Program-made: the position numbers and the translations under genes
Part shown: in pieces, positions 1-8,650 of the stretch
Layout: the number at the start of each line of letters is the position of its first letter
How positions within the stretch are numbered: the first letter of the stretch is position 1
Assembly: GCF_004349105.1 (NCBI RefSeq)
Contig: NZ_SMLB01000002.1
Location: forward strand, 223,958 to 287,957
From: Jiangella aurantiaca
Lineage (GTDB): Bacteria; Actinomycetota; Actinomycetes; Jiangellales; Jiangellaceae
Direction: 5' to 3'
DNA length: 64,000 nucleotides
The notes under the pieces: model-generated
Databases searched by the model: none
The model's input: the letters and a program-made list of their open reading frames with translations, nothing else
What the model was told of the DNA's origin: nothing

Positions 1-925
1 CCGAAAGCGACGGCTTCATGCGGTTCAGCCGCTTGAGGTAGGCGTCCGGGACGTTGGCGTCGCCGACGAGGTCGTGCATGGTGTGCCGCACGTCGGCGTT
101 GGAGATGACGACGCGGGCGGTGAACTCGGCGCCGGCGTCGGTCCGGACGCCCGTGGCGCGGCCGTCCTCCGTCGTGATCGCCGCCACCGGCGTTCCGGCC
201 AGGATCGTGCCGCCGCTGGTCTGGACGACGGACGCGAACGCGTCGACCATGCGCTGGTACGAGCCGAGCGGATAGCGCGGTCCCTCCAGGTGCGTGTCCA
301 GCATCTGGACGAAGTTGAGGAACGACAGCCGCGACGGCGGCGAGCCGATGAACGGCCACGCGGCGCCGGCCAGGGCCCGCACCCGCGGGCTGGGCACGTG
401 GTCGGCGAAGACGTCGCCGACCGTCGCCATGCGGTAGCGGGAGAAGGTGGGCCGCGCCGCCATCAGGTCGGCGAGCTCACGCGGGTCGATCCGGTACGGC
501 AGCCACGACATCTCCTGCAGCGTGGTGCGGCACACGTCGAGGAACCCGCGCATCTCGGCGGCCTCACCGGGCGTGAGCAGCGCCGTGTTCGCCTCGGTGA
601 ACGGCTCCCAGCCGGTGGGCGCCACGATGTTCAGCCCGTCCGGGAAGGCCGCGCCGTAGACGTGCGGCGACTCCACGTACGGGACGCGGCCGTCGACGCC
701 GAGGTACTCCAGGAAGTTCCAGACGATCTCGCCCGCACTGGTGCCGTGCACGGCCGGGTCGAAGACGTAGTCGCCGCGGACGAAGGCGTGCGCCACCCCG
801 CCGATGCCCTCACCCTGCTCGCAGACGAGGACGTGTTCCCCGCTGTGCGCCAGCAGGGCGGCGGCCGACAGCCCGCCGAGGCCGCTGCCGACGATGATCA
901 CGTCGTAGTCGTGCGTTCGGTTCAT
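1..925 (-). CDS. FAD-dependent oxidoreductase, CrtI/phytoene desaturase-like (3' end beyond window)
   Basis: The first 308 residues are visible and the C-terminus lies outside the window. An N-terminal Rossmann motif (VGSGLGGLSAAALLA, about residues 13-27) is followed by the acidic residue ending the second strand (VCEQ) and a GGVAHAF segment, the pattern of carotenoid desaturases and isomerases and related flavin amine oxidases. Its ATG (923-925) overlaps the stop of the KAS III-like gene (ATGA, 922-925), so it is the distal visible gene of the polyketide operon. Known relatives in cinnamoyl-lipid, ladderane-type and polyene clusters isomerise or dehydrogenate a polyene chain. A similar role here is inference from context; the family call is secure. 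Confidence 0.88.
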   Translation of the reverse strand, partial: MNRTHDYDVIIVGSGLGGLSAAALLAHSGEHVLVCEQGEGIGGVAHAFVRGDYVFDPAVHGTSAGEIVWNFLEYLGVDGRVPYVESPHVYGAAFPDGLNIVAPTGWEPFTEANTALLTPGEAAEMRGFLDVCRTTLQEMSWLPYRIDPRELADLMAARPTFSRYRMATVGDVFADHVPSPRVRALAGAAWPFIGSPPSRLSFLNFVQMLDTHLEGPRYPLGSYQRMVDAFASVVQTSGGTILAGTPVAAITTEDGRATGVRTDAGAEFTARVVISNADVRHTMHDLVGDANVPDAYLKRLNRMKPSLS

Positions 926-2025
926 GTCAGGTCCTCCGTCGAAGTCGGGTGCTGCCAGTCGATGAGCACGCCGGCATGCACCCACTTGCTGCTCTCGATG
1001 CCGACCAGCAGGACCCGCTGGCCGGGCCGCAGCTGCCCGGCGCGGGCGGCGTCGTCGAGACACACCAGCGGTCCGGCGCAGCCGAGGGCGCCGCGGCGCG
1101 AGAGGCTGTCGACGAACTCGCCGGTGATCTTGGTCCATTCGTCCCGCTCGACCGCGCCCTCGGTCATGGCCTCGCGCATCCAGCCGGACGTGCCCTCCGG
1201 CACGACGCAGACGTCGATCTCATCGGCCCCGGCGCCGCTGGCCGCCAGCGTCTCGCCGATGGCCTCGGCCACCAGAGCCGGCGCGAAGTGTCCGGCGGCG
1301 ACGACGTCGACCTTCAGGGTGACCAGCCGCTTGGCCGCCGCCTGCTCGTGGACCGGGGCGTGCGTGCCGCCACCGATCACCTGGATGCCCGGCGCCCGCC
1401 CCGGCCCGATGGCGCCGGTCGCGCCGCCCACCAGGCCACCGGCGGGGCCGGCCTCGGCGCGCAGCACCACGGCACCGGCGCCGTCGCCGAACATGTACAC
1501 GGGGATGCGGTCACGGATGCGGACCTTGCTCGACGGCACGCCGAGGAAGATCGGTGCCAACGCGGGCGACGTCGTCTCGCTCCCGATCACCAGCGCGGTG
1601 CGGTGGGTCCCGGCCTCGATCAGCAGCCGCACCAGCTCCAGCGCCTGCACCGTGCCCGCCCCGCCGGAGCGGAGCTCGTAGGTGGCACAGGTGCCGATGC
1701 CGAGCTGGTCCTGTACGAGGTTGACCGTCGGCGGGAGCGGGTACTCGGGCGTCGCGGTCGCCAGGACCAGCAGGTCGACGTCGGCGGGGTCGACGCCGGC
1801 GTCGTCGAGCGCGGCCCGGCCGGCCGCGGCCGCCAGCTCTGAGTTCCGCTCATGGTGGCTGCCGGTCGCCGGGTCGATGATCCAGTGCCGCGACGAGATG
1901 GCGATGTCCTCGGCCACCTCCTGCGGCAACGGTCCCACCAGGCTGTCGATCAGGTCGTTGCCGATCGGCTCGCCCGGCAGGTAGCTGCCGGTCCCGGCGA
2001 CGGTGGCCCGCACCGCGCTCACCAT
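922..2025 (-). CDS. KAS III-like (FabH/thiolase fold) protein lacking the catalytic triad
   Basis: 367 aa, normal KAS III length. The thiolase fold is clear: DIAISSRHWI near residue 41, a TPEYPLPPT segment, and the FGDGAGAVVL motif near 179. Aligned to FabH by eye, the nucleophile Cys position is Gly122 (RSGGAGT in place of AACAGF), the His of the IPHQAN motif is Glu (VVPEGTS), and the Asn of GNTSAAS is Ala (RGALGCAG). All three catalytic residues are therefore replaced, so ordinary decarboxylative condensation is unlikely. It overlaps the SDR gene by 7 bp and the oxidoreductase by 4 bp. It may be a structural or chain-control partner, or have a new acyl-transfer or lyase activity. Fold call strong; function unknown. 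Confidence 0.85.
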   Translation of the reverse strand: MVSAVRATVAGTGSYLPGEPIGNDLIDSLVGPLPQEVAEDIAISSRHWIIDPATGSHHERNSELAAAAGRAALDDAGVDPADVDLLVLATATPEYPLPPTVNLVQDQLGIGTCATYELRSGGAGTVQALELVRLLIEAGTHRTALVIGSETTSPALAPIFLGVPSSKVRIRDRIPVYMFGDGAGAVVLRAEAGPAGGLVGGATGAIGPGRAPGIQVIGGGTHAPVHEQAAAKRLVTLKVDVVAAGHFAPALVAEAIGETLAASGAGADEIDVCVVPEGTSGWMREAMTEGAVERDEWTKITGEFVDSLSRRGALGCAGPLVCLDDAARAGQLRPGQRVLLVGIESSKWVHAGVLIDWQHPTSTEDLT

Positions 2026-2792
2026 TTCGGCCGCCCGAGCCCGAGGCCGGCCATGCCGCCGCCGTCGATGTTGAGCAGCACCCCGGTCATGTACTCCGAC
2101 TCCGGGCCGGAGAGGAAGCGGATGGCGGAGGCCACCTGCTCCACTGTCGCGAAGTCGCGCATCGGGATCTGCCGCTTGAGGTTCTTCGCCACGTCACCGG
2201 TCGACAGGCCGGCCACCAGGTCGGTCGGTGCGAACCCTGGCAGGACCGCGTTGACCCGGATGCTGAACCGGGCCAGCTCGATGGCGGCACTGCGGGTGAA
2301 TGCGTCGACCGCGCCCTTGGACGCGGCGTAGTTGGACTCCCCGGTCCACCCGCGCTCGCCCATGACCGACGAGACGTTGACGATGGCGCCGTCGCGCGTC
2401 TTCATGAAGTGGTCGAGCACGGCCTTCGTGCAGTTGAAGACGCCGCCGAAGTTCACTTTCATGACGTCGAGCCAGTCCTCCGGAGCCATGTGGTAGATCA
2501 GGCTGTCGTTCGAGACGCCGGCGTTGTTGACCAGGATGTGCAGGTCACCGAAGGTCTCGAGCACCTCCGCCACCAGTGCGGTGGCCTGTTCGTGGTCGGA
2601 GACGTCGGCCCGGAACGCCGCGGCTCGCCCACCGGCCTCCTCGATGCGCGCGACCACCTCGAGCGCCTCGTCCTTGCCGGAGCGGTAGTTGACCGCGACC
2701 CGCGCTCCGTCGGCGGCGAGCGCCAGCGCCGTTGCGCGGCCGATGCCGCGCGAGGCGCCGGTGACCACCGCCACCCGATCGTCGAGTTTCAT
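2019..2792 (-). CDS. SDR-family 3-oxoacyl-ACP reductase (FabG-like ketoreductase)
   Basis: 257 aa, the standard FabG length. It shows TGASRGIG (residues 11-18) for NADP(H), NNAG near 88, a catalytic Ser in NVSSVMG, and YAASK as the Tyr/Lys pair. It would reduce the beta-ketoacyl-ACP made by the neighbouring ketosynthase to the 3-hydroxyacyl form ahead of dehydration. Start ATG at 2792 overlaps the stop of the KS-KS gene (ATGA), which shows translational coupling and fixes the start. It is the only ketoreductase in the operon, so it presumably acts at every extension cycle. Confidence 0.93.
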   Translation of the reverse strand: MKLDDRVAVVTGASRGIGRATALALAADGARVAVNYRSGKDEALEVVARIEEAGGRAAAFRADVSDHEQATALVAEVLETFGDLHILVNNAGVSNDSLIYHMAPEDWLDVMKVNFGGVFNCTKAVLDHFMKTRDGAIVNVSSVMGERGWTGESNYAASKGAVDAFTRSAAIELARFSIRVNAVLPGFAPTDLVAGLSTGDVAKNLKRQIPMRDFATVEQVASAIRFLSGPESEYMTGVLLNIDGGGMAGLGLGRPKW

Positions 2793-5143
2793 CGGACACC
2801 TCTCTGGTTGTCATCGGGGCAGGGACGGAGCACGAGCGACATCGCCGAGCCGCCCAGGGACGTGGCGTGGACCAGCGCGGCCCCGCCGTGCGGATCACCG
2901 GCCAGTTCGTCGACGGCCAGCGCGGCGGACAGTGCCCCGCCGGGGCCCACCGGCTCACCGAGCACGGCCTTCGGTGTGCGCAGCGCCGGCAGCCGGCCGC
3001 CGAACGCATTGGCGAGGCCGGACCGCTCGCCGCGGTCGGCCGGCTCCAGGCCGGCCGCGGCCGGCCACAGCCGGGTGATCTCGTCCGGCGCCGCACCGGC
3101 GGCGCGCAGCGCCTGGGTGACGGCCCGCGCGCTGGCGTCGCCGTCGATGTCCCAGGACACGCCGCCCGGCCGGATCCGGCTCGCCGCGCCGTATCCGGCC
3201 AGCTCGGCCATGGGCCGGCGGCCACGTCGCCGGGCCGTCTCCCGTCGTTCGAGCACGATCGCGACCGAGGTGTCGGTGATCGCGAACCGGCGGTCGCCGG
3301 GCGTCCTCGACAGCACGCCGAGGTCCCGGTAGGCACGGACCACGAGGTCGTCGATCAGGTCGAGGGCCAGGCAGACGATCGTGTCGGCGCGGCCGGTGCG
3401 GACCAGCTCGTAGCCGTAGGCCAGGGCCGCGGCGCCGGAGGCGTGCCCGGCCGAGACCGTGGACGTCGGCCCGTACAGGCCGAGCTGCTGGGCCACCTGC
3501 CCGGCGGCCTGGTTGTAGACCGTGCTGGGGAAGACGGCGGGATCGGCGCCGGACGCGCCGTCGGCGAGGACGCCGCGGGTGAACCGGGCCATCGACTCGA
3601 CCGGCCCGGCCGAGGTCCCGAGGATGACACCGATCCCGGCGCGGTCGGCGGCGTCGACGTACCCGGCCTGGGCCAGCGCCTTCGCCGCCGTGACGACGGC
3701 CGTGACCGTCATGCGGTCCATCCGGCGGCGGGCCTTGCGGCTGAGATAGGGCTCTGGGTCGACCGTCATGGTCGCGGCCCGGCCCTGCGGATCGGCCGGG
3801 ATGGGTGTCCCCGCGTCCAGCGCCGCCCGGGCCGCTGCGACGCCGTCGCCGAACGGCCCCAGCAGCGACTGGCCCGTGACCACTACCTCGTCGAGGCCGG
3901 GCGCGGGCGGGCGGCGCTCGTCGTCGGAGCGCAGCAGCACCAGGCTGGCGTTGGACCCGCCGAAGGCGAAGTTGTTGGACACGGCCACCCGGCTGTCCAG
4001 CGGCCTGGCGTCGAGCGGGGCATAGTCCAGGTCGCAGGCCGGGTCGGGACCCAGGTACGACGCGGTCGGCGGCACGGTCCGCTGTTCCAGCGCCCGGACG
4101 GTCACGACGGCCTCGGCCGCGCCGGCCGCGCCGAGCAGGTGGCCGATGACCGACTTGGTGCTGCTGACCACCACGTCGTCGGCGGCGGAGCCGAGGGCCG
4201 CGCGGATGGCGAGCGTCTCGGCCGGGTCGTTCTTCTCGGTGCCCGTCCCGTGGCCATTGACGTAGCCGACGTCGGCCGCCGCGACGCCCGCGGTCCGCAG
4301 CGCCGTCGCGATCGCGCGCGAGGCGCCGGAACCGTCGGGCCGCGGCGCCGTCGGGTGGTACCCGTCGGCCGACAGCCCGTAACCGCCGAGCCAGGCCAGT
4401 ACCTCGTCCGGCTCGGCCAGGTCCTCACGGACGAGAACGAGGAACGCGGCGCCCTCGCCCAGTGACAGGCCGCTGCGGCCCTGGGAGTACGGCCGCGCCG
4501 GATCGGCCGACAGCGCCTCCAGCGAGTGGAAGCCGGCGAAGAGCACGTCGGAGAAGGCATCCGCACCGCCGGCCAGCACGAGGTCGGCCTGCCCGGACCT
4601 GATCAGGTCGGCGGCCCAGCCGATGGCGTTCGCGCCGGACGCGCACGCGGTGTTGACCGAGACGACCGGTCCGCCGAAGCCGAACGCCCCCGCCAGGGCC
4701 TCGGCGGCGGCCTGCGGTGTGGACATCGGGGCCAGCCCGGGGGCCGGCCGCTCGCCGCGGTCCACCGCGGCCAGCCACTCTCGGCCGGAGAGCAGGCCGG
4801 CGTTGCAGGTGCCGTAGACCACGCCGCAACGGTCGGTGCCGGCGCGCCCGATGACCGGGCCGGCGGTGGTCACGGCCTCGTCGGCCGCGTGCAGCGCCAG
4901 CTCCACGACACGGTCGCGATACCCGCCGGGCTGGGGGAAGCGGTGGATCGTCCCGATCGGGGCGTCGACCTCGCCGCCCAGTTTGGTGCGCACGCCGGTC
5001 AGGTCCAGCCGCTGGACCGGCCGGATACCCACCCGGCCGTCCCGCGCCCCGGTCCACAGGGCAGCGGCGTCCTCGCCCAGCGCCGTCACCGCTCCGACGG
5101 CGTGTACCGCCACCCGGACAGTGGCCGCGTTCTCTTGGCTCAT
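2789..5143 (-). CDS. Fused double ketosynthase (KS plus Cys-less KS-like domain)
   Basis: 784 aa, about twice one KS. The first domain (about 1-405) has a complete FabF-type site: NTACASG (Cys), GHGTGT (His) and IGHLLGAAG (His), ending in NNFAFGGSNAS. The second domain (about 415-784) is KS-like, but the Cys position is His in SAGHASG and the GHGTGT motif is missing, so it resembles a chain-length-factor or structural partner fused in cis. A Shine-Dalgarno sequence AGGAG lies about 8 nt before the ATG at 5143, and the gene starts 36 bp after the preceding KS-beta gene, the only real gap in the first half of the operon. It probably forms a second, self-contained KS/CLF-type condensing unit; what it condenses is unknown. 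Confidence 0.9.
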   Translation of the reverse strand: MSQENAATVRVAVHAVGAVTALGEDAAALWTGARDGRVGIRPVQRLDLTGVRTKLGGEVDAPIGTIHRFPQPGGYRDRVVELALHAADEAVTTAGPVIGRAGTDRCGVVYGTCNAGLLSGREWLAAVDRGERPAPGLAPMSTPQAAAEALAGAFGFGGPVVSVNTACASGANAIGWAADLIRSGQADLVLAGGADAFSDVLFAGFHSLEALSADPARPYSQGRSGLSLGEGAAFLVLVREDLAEPDEVLAWLGGYGLSADGYHPTAPRPDGSGASRAIATALRTAGVAAADVGYVNGHGTGTEKNDPAETLAIRAALGSAADDVVVSSTKSVIGHLLGAAGAAEAVVTVRALEQRTVPPTASYLGPDPACDLDYAPLDARPLDSRVAVSNNFAFGGSNASLVLLRSDDERRPPAPGLDEVVVTGQSLLGPFGDGVAAARAALDAGTPIPADPQGRAATMTVDPEPYLSRKARRRMDRMTVTAVVTAAKALAQAGYVDAADRAGIGVILGTSAGPVESMARFTRGVLADGASGADPAVFPSTVYNQAAGQVAQQLGLYGPTSTVSAGHASGAAALAYGYELVRTGRADTIVCLALDLIDDLVVRAYRDLGVLSRTPGDRRFAITDTSVAIVLERRETARRRGRRPMAELAGYGAASRIRPGGVSWDIDGDASARAVTQALRAAGAAPDEITRLWPAAAGLEPADRGERSGLANAFGGRLPALRTPKAVLGEPVGPGGALSAALAVDELAGDPHGGAALVHATSLGGSAMSLVLRPCPDDNQRGVR

Positions 5144-5179
5144 CGTTCGCTCCTGTCCATCACGCCTCCATGGCTTGCA

Positions 5180-6469
5180 TCACGCCGCCCGCAGCGCGAC
5201 CGCGACGTTCTGTCCCTCGAGGCCGCGGGCCAGCGCGAGCGCGGACCGCACCGGCAGGTCCCGGCCCTCGTTCGGGACCCAGTCCATGGCGCAGTCCGGG
5301 TCGGGGTCGGTCAGGTTGAGGGTGGGCGGAACGCTGCCGTGGTGCACCGCCAGCGCCGCCACGGCGATGTTCACCGCGCCCGCCGCGGCCACCATGTGCC
5401 CGAGCGCCGGTTTCACGCTGCTGGCGACCACTCGGCCGGCGGCGGCACCGAGCGCCGACCGCAGGCCCGCGGCCTCGCTGGCGTCACCCAGCCGGGTGGC
5501 ACAACCGTGGGTGGCGACGTAGTCCGGGCCGTCCGCCGTCCAGCCGGCCTCCCGCCCGGCGGCGGCGACGGCGGCCGTCAGCGCCGCGCCGTCGGGCTCG
5601 GGGGTCACCAGCCCTCCGACGTCGAACGCCGATCCGAGGCCGCCGATCTCGGCGTACACCCGAGCGCCGCGGGCGGCAGCGATCTCGAACTCCTCCAGCA
5701 CCAGAACGGCCGCACCCTCGCCGAGCACGGAGCCCGACCGCTCCCGGTCGTAGGGCCGGAACGCGCCGGCGCCCAGATCGTTGCGGTCGGTCAGGACGCC
5801 GAGGCCGTCCATCTTCGACATCGCCCAGAACGAGACCCCGGTGTCGAACCCCCCGGCCAGCGCGATGTCGGACTCACCGCGGCGCACGGAACGGTAGGCG
5901 CGCCCGATCGCCGTGGCGCCCGCGTCCGCCGTGCCGTGGAAGTAGGCGTTCGCCCCCTTGGCCTGGTAGCGCTGCGAGGCGTAGAAGAGCGCCGCGGCCT
6001 GCAGGCCCTCGACGTAGAACAGCGGGTAGAAACTGGATCCCATCCGCTCGCCCAGCACACTCTCGCGGGCCGAGCCGTCCGCTTCGCGCACCGACAGCGA
6101 GCCGTCGATCAGGTGCTGGGGACGCGAGATCTCCTTGTTGCCGCCCAGGAACACCGACAGCCGCTCCGGGTTGAGTCGGGCCAGGTCCGCGCCGCTGTCG
6201 TCGACCGCCAGCGAGAGGCCTGCCAGCGCCAGCTCGTCCTCCCGGGTGGCGCTGCGCAGGGTGCGGCGCGAGGCGAACCGCGACGGGACGAAGCCGGTCA
6301 GCTCGGCGCCGATACGGGTCCGCAGCGTCGTGGCGTCGAAGCCCGTCAACGGGCCGATCGCCGTCCGGCCGCCCATGAGCCCCGCCCACGTGTCGGCCTG
6401 GCCGGTGCCGAGCGCCGACAGCAGCCCGATCCCGGTCACGGCGACGCGCCGCCCGGTTCCGCGGCTCAT
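5180..6469 (-). CDS. KS-beta / chain-length-factor-like ketosynthase homologue
   Basis: 429 aa from the ATG at 6469, which overlaps the upstream hotdog gene stop (ATGA). The N-terminus RRVAVTGIGLLSALG and C-terminal GLEGQNVAVAL follow the beta-ketoacyl synthase fold. The nucleophile elbow reads FHGTADAGATAIG: no Cys is present (Ala or Asp stands there). Both His-containing loops survive (ATHGCATRLGD; ALGHMVAAAG). Loss of Cys alone is what defines type II PKS chain-length factors, so this is most likely the KS-beta partner of the complete KS encoded at 6906-8201, setting the chain length in a heterodimer. The longer upstream in-frame extension has no codon or RBS support and is rejected. Confidence 0.87.
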   Translation of the reverse strand: MSRGTGRRVAVTGIGLLSALGTGQADTWAGLMGGRTAIGPLTGFDATTLRTRIGAELTGFVPSRFASRRTLRSATREDELALAGLSLAVDDSGADLARLNPERLSVFLGGNKEISRPQHLIDGSLSVREADGSARESVLGERMGSSFYPLFYVEGLQAAALFYASQRYQAKGANAYFHGTADAGATAIGRAYRSVRRGESDIALAGGFDTGVSFWAMSKMDGLGVLTDRNDLGAGAFRPYDRERSGSVLGEGAAVLVLEEFEIAAARGARVYAEIGGLGSAFDVGGLVTPEPDGAALTAAVAAAGREAGWTADGPDYVATHGCATRLGDASEAAGLRSALGAAAGRVVASSVKPALGHMVAAAGAVNIAVAALAVHHGSVPPTLNLTDPDPDCAMDWVPNEGRDLPVRSALALARGLEGQNVAVALRAA

Positions 6470-6909
6470 ACGCCGGCTCCCGCGGCCGTGGCGCGCATGA
6501 CGAGCGAACCGACCGTGGTGACCGGAGAGCCGCCCACGCGGACGTCGCCGCGCAGGACCGGCTCGTCGCCGCCGGACCGCACCTCGACACTCAGCTCGGC
6601 CACGTCGCCGGGCCGGACGAAATGCCGGAACCGGACCCGGGTCACACCGGCCAGTCGCCACCGGTCCAGCCGGCCGTCGCCGGTCAGCACCAGTGCGCCG
6701 AGCCGAGCGAGGTCGTCGATGATGAGCACGCCGGGAACGACAGGGAAGCGGGGGAAGTGGGTGGCGAAGACGGCCGAGGTCGCCGGGACGTTCCTGGTGG
6801 CGACGCCGGCGACGCCGGGCCGCAGGGACACCACGGTGTCCAGTCCGCTGGCCGCGGCGGCCGCCGCCAGGTCCATGGCACGGGTCTCGTCGAGCAGCGG
6901 TGTCGTCAT
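6466..6909 (-). CDS. Hotdog-fold dehydratase (FabZ-like), His-containing
   Basis: 147 aa, a typical FabZ length, starting at the ATG at 6909 that overlaps the KS stop (ATGA); longer in-frame starts are upstream but unnecessary. The motif FATHFPRFPVVPGVLIIDDLAR matches FabZ, with catalytic His in HFP, while the usual catalytic Glu is Asp (LIIDDL). It should dehydrate 3-hydroxyacyl-ACP to trans-2-enoyl-ACP. Repeated KS, KR and DH without an enoyl reductase would build a conjugated polyene. The other hotdog protein of the operon (8198-8650) has the complementary defect, so the two may work as a heterodimer. Confidence 0.85.
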   Translation of the reverse strand: MTTPLLDETRAMDLAAAAAASGLDTVVSLRPGVAGVATRNVPATSAVFATHFPRFPVVPGVLIIDDLARLGALVLTGDGRLDRWRLAGVTRVRFRHFVRPGDVAELSVEVRSGGDEPVLRGDVRVGGSPVTTVGSLVMRATAAGAGV

Positions 6910-8201
6910 CGAGGGGTCTCCTGCCCTGGTCGCGGTCCCGGTCCGGTGACCACGAAACATGCGTTGGTTCCGCCGAAGGCGAAGGCGTTGACCAGCACGG
7001 CGCGGACCGGCCTGGCACGGGCGACGTTCGGCACGTAGTCCAGCGTCAGCGCCGGGTCCGGGCGGTCGAGGTTGATCGTCGGCGGCACCAGCTGCTCACC
7101 GAGGGCGCCGAGCGCGGCGATCAGGTTGAGGCCGGCGGCCGCGGACGTGAGATGGCCGGCCATCGACTTCGGCGAGCTGACGGACAGCCGGTGCGCCCAC
7201 GGCCCGAACACCTCGGTGATGGCGACCGTCTCGCTGGCGTCGTTGCCGGGCGTGCCCGTCCCGTGGGCGACGACGTAGTCGACGTCGTCCGGGCGCAGGT
7301 CCGCGTCGGCCAGCGCATCGCGCATCGCGGTGATCGCGCCACCGCCGTCGGGCGGCGAGTCGGTGATCCGGTACGCGTTCAGGCTGGAGGCGTACCCGGA
7401 GATCTCGCCGAGCACGGTCGCGCCGCGGGCGATGGCGTGTTCGCGCTCCTCGAGGACCGCGATGACCGCGCCCTCACCGAGCACGAAGCCGTTGCGGCGC
7501 GCGTCGAACGGCTTGCAGGCGCGGTCCGGCTCGTCCGGCGAGTCCTGGGTCAGCGCACCGAGCAGGGCGAAGCCGAGTACGTCCATCCAGGTCGTCAGCG
7601 CGTCGTACCCGCCGGCGAGCATCATGTCGGCGTCGCCGTCCTGGATCCGCAGGTACGCCTCGCCGAGCGCGTGGGCCGCTCCGGCGCACGCGGTGCTGAC
7701 GGAGACGAACGGGCCGCGGCAGTCGCCTATGTCGGCCATGACGGCGGGCCCGACGTTCTGGTCGCGTTCGAGGACCTCGGCCGGTGACTGCCGGAAGATC
7801 TTGCTGTGGCCGGTCGACTCGAGCAGCCAGGACATGTCGGCCAGCTGTTGCAGCTCGACCCGGCCGACGGTGCCGCCGACGGAGACGCCGCGACGGTACG
7901 GGTCGGTGCCGGTCAGCGGGCCTGCCTGGGCGAGCGCCTCGACCGCGGCGGCCACGCCGTACCCGGCGCCACGGGACAGGTAGCGACGGTGCCGGCGCTC
8001 GGGCACCGCGGACGTCACGTCGAAGCCGGTGACCTGGCCGGCGATCCGCACCGGGAACGTCGACGCGTCGAAGGTGCTGATCGTGCGCACCCCGCTGCGG
8101 CCGCAGGCGAGGGCCTTCCAGGTGCCCGGGGCGTCATTGGCCAGCGGTGTCACGGCGCCGATCCCGGTGACGACGACGCGCCGCCGCTCGTCGCGGCTCA
8201 T
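6906..8201 (-). CDS. Beta-ketoacyl-ACP synthase II-type ketosynthase (KS-alpha)
   Basis: 431 aa from the ATG at 8201 (ATGA overlap with the upstream hotdog gene). All catalytic elements are visible: Cys in VSTACAGAAHALG, His in AHGTGTPGND and His in MAGHLTSAAAG, then NAFAFGGTNACFVV near the C-terminus. This is the catalytically competent condensing subunit. With the Cys-less 5180-6469 protein it forms the expected KS-alpha/KS-beta pair, although unusually a dehydratase gene lies between the two. It extends ACP-bound chains with malonyl-ACP; no dedicated acyltransferase is visible, so malonyl loading is probably supplied by the fatty-acid FabD (inference). Confidence 0.92.
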   Translation of the reverse strand: MSRDERRRVVVTGIGAVTPLANDAPGTWKALACGRSGVRTISTFDASTFPVRIAGQVTGFDVTSAVPERRHRRYLSRGAGYGVAAAVEALAQAGPLTGTDPYRRGVSVGGTVGRVELQQLADMSWLLESTGHSKIFRQSPAEVLERDQNVGPAVMADIGDCRGPFVSVSTACAGAAHALGEAYLRIQDGDADMMLAGGYDALTTWMDVLGFALLGALTQDSPDEPDRACKPFDARRNGFVLGEGAVIAVLEEREHAIARGATVLGEISGYASSLNAYRITDSPPDGGGAITAMRDALADADLRPDDVDYVVAHGTGTPGNDASETVAITEVFGPWAHRLSVSSPKSMAGHLTSAAAGLNLIAALGALGEQLVPPTINLDRPDPALTLDYVPNVARARPVRAVLVNAFAFGGTNACFVVTGPGPRPGQETPR

Positions 8202-8650
8202 CGGCCGGTGTCCCGAAGCGCGGCGAGCTGGCGGCGGGTCGTCTCGGGGTCGTCCAGCTCCGCCGTGTCGATGAGGGCGCACATGACATCGGCCGCCTCC
8301 ATGACGGTGCGGCCGCCGACCTCGACCGCACCGGACATGACGGCCCGCTCCTCCGACGCGGACTCGACATGGGCGATCACGTCCAGCACGTCGCCGGGCC
8401 GCACGCTGCCGGGGAATCGCACGTCCGCGACCGAGAGCAGGGCGGCGCGACGGCGCACGTCGGTGTCGAGCATGACCAGCCAGGCGCCCGCCTGGCACAG
8501 GGTCTCCAGGATCAGCGGAGCCGGCATCGCCGGGCCGTCCGGCGTCTCCCGCCAGTACGGCTCGGTACGCGAGGTGACCTTCCGCGCCCGGATCGACCGG
8601 CCCGGTTCGTAGCCGGTGATCCGGTCGGTCAGGTGAAAGAGCACGATCAT
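8198..8650 (-). CDS. Hotdog-fold dehydratase-like protein lacking the FabZ His
   Basis: 150 aa, start ATG at 8650 overlapping the acpS stop (ATGA). The segment EPYWRETPDGPAMPAPLILE then TLCQAG corresponds to the FabA/FabZ active-site helix: the Glu/Gln part (LILETLCQAG) is kept, but the HFPG portion is shortened and the His is gone. Alone it may be inactive. With the other hotdog protein, which keeps His but has Asp for Glu, it could form a mixed active site, as proposed for paired dehydratases of aryl-polyene-type systems. Hotdog-fold assignment is good; the complementation idea is inference. Confidence 0.78.
   Translation of the reverse strand: MIVLFHLTDRITGYEPGRSIRARKVTSRTEPYWRETPDGPAMPAPLILETLCQAGAWLVMLDTDVRRRAALLSVADVRFPGSVRPGDVLDVIAHVESASEERAVMSGAVEVGGRTVMEAADVMCALIDTAELDDPETTRRQLAALRDTGR

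Noticed and set aside
74..1681. Plus-strand open frame opposite the FAD oxidoreductase and KAS III genes
   Set aside because: Composition-driven shadow spanning two real genes on the other strand.
4526..6949. Plus-strand open frame of about 800 codons across the KS genes
   Set aside because: Runs antisense through three real genes and shows no protein family pattern.
6470..7018. N-terminal extension of the KS-beta gene
   Set aside because: In-frame but overlaps the dehydratase gene, lacks KS homology, and the ATG at 6469 makes the coupled ATGA junction.
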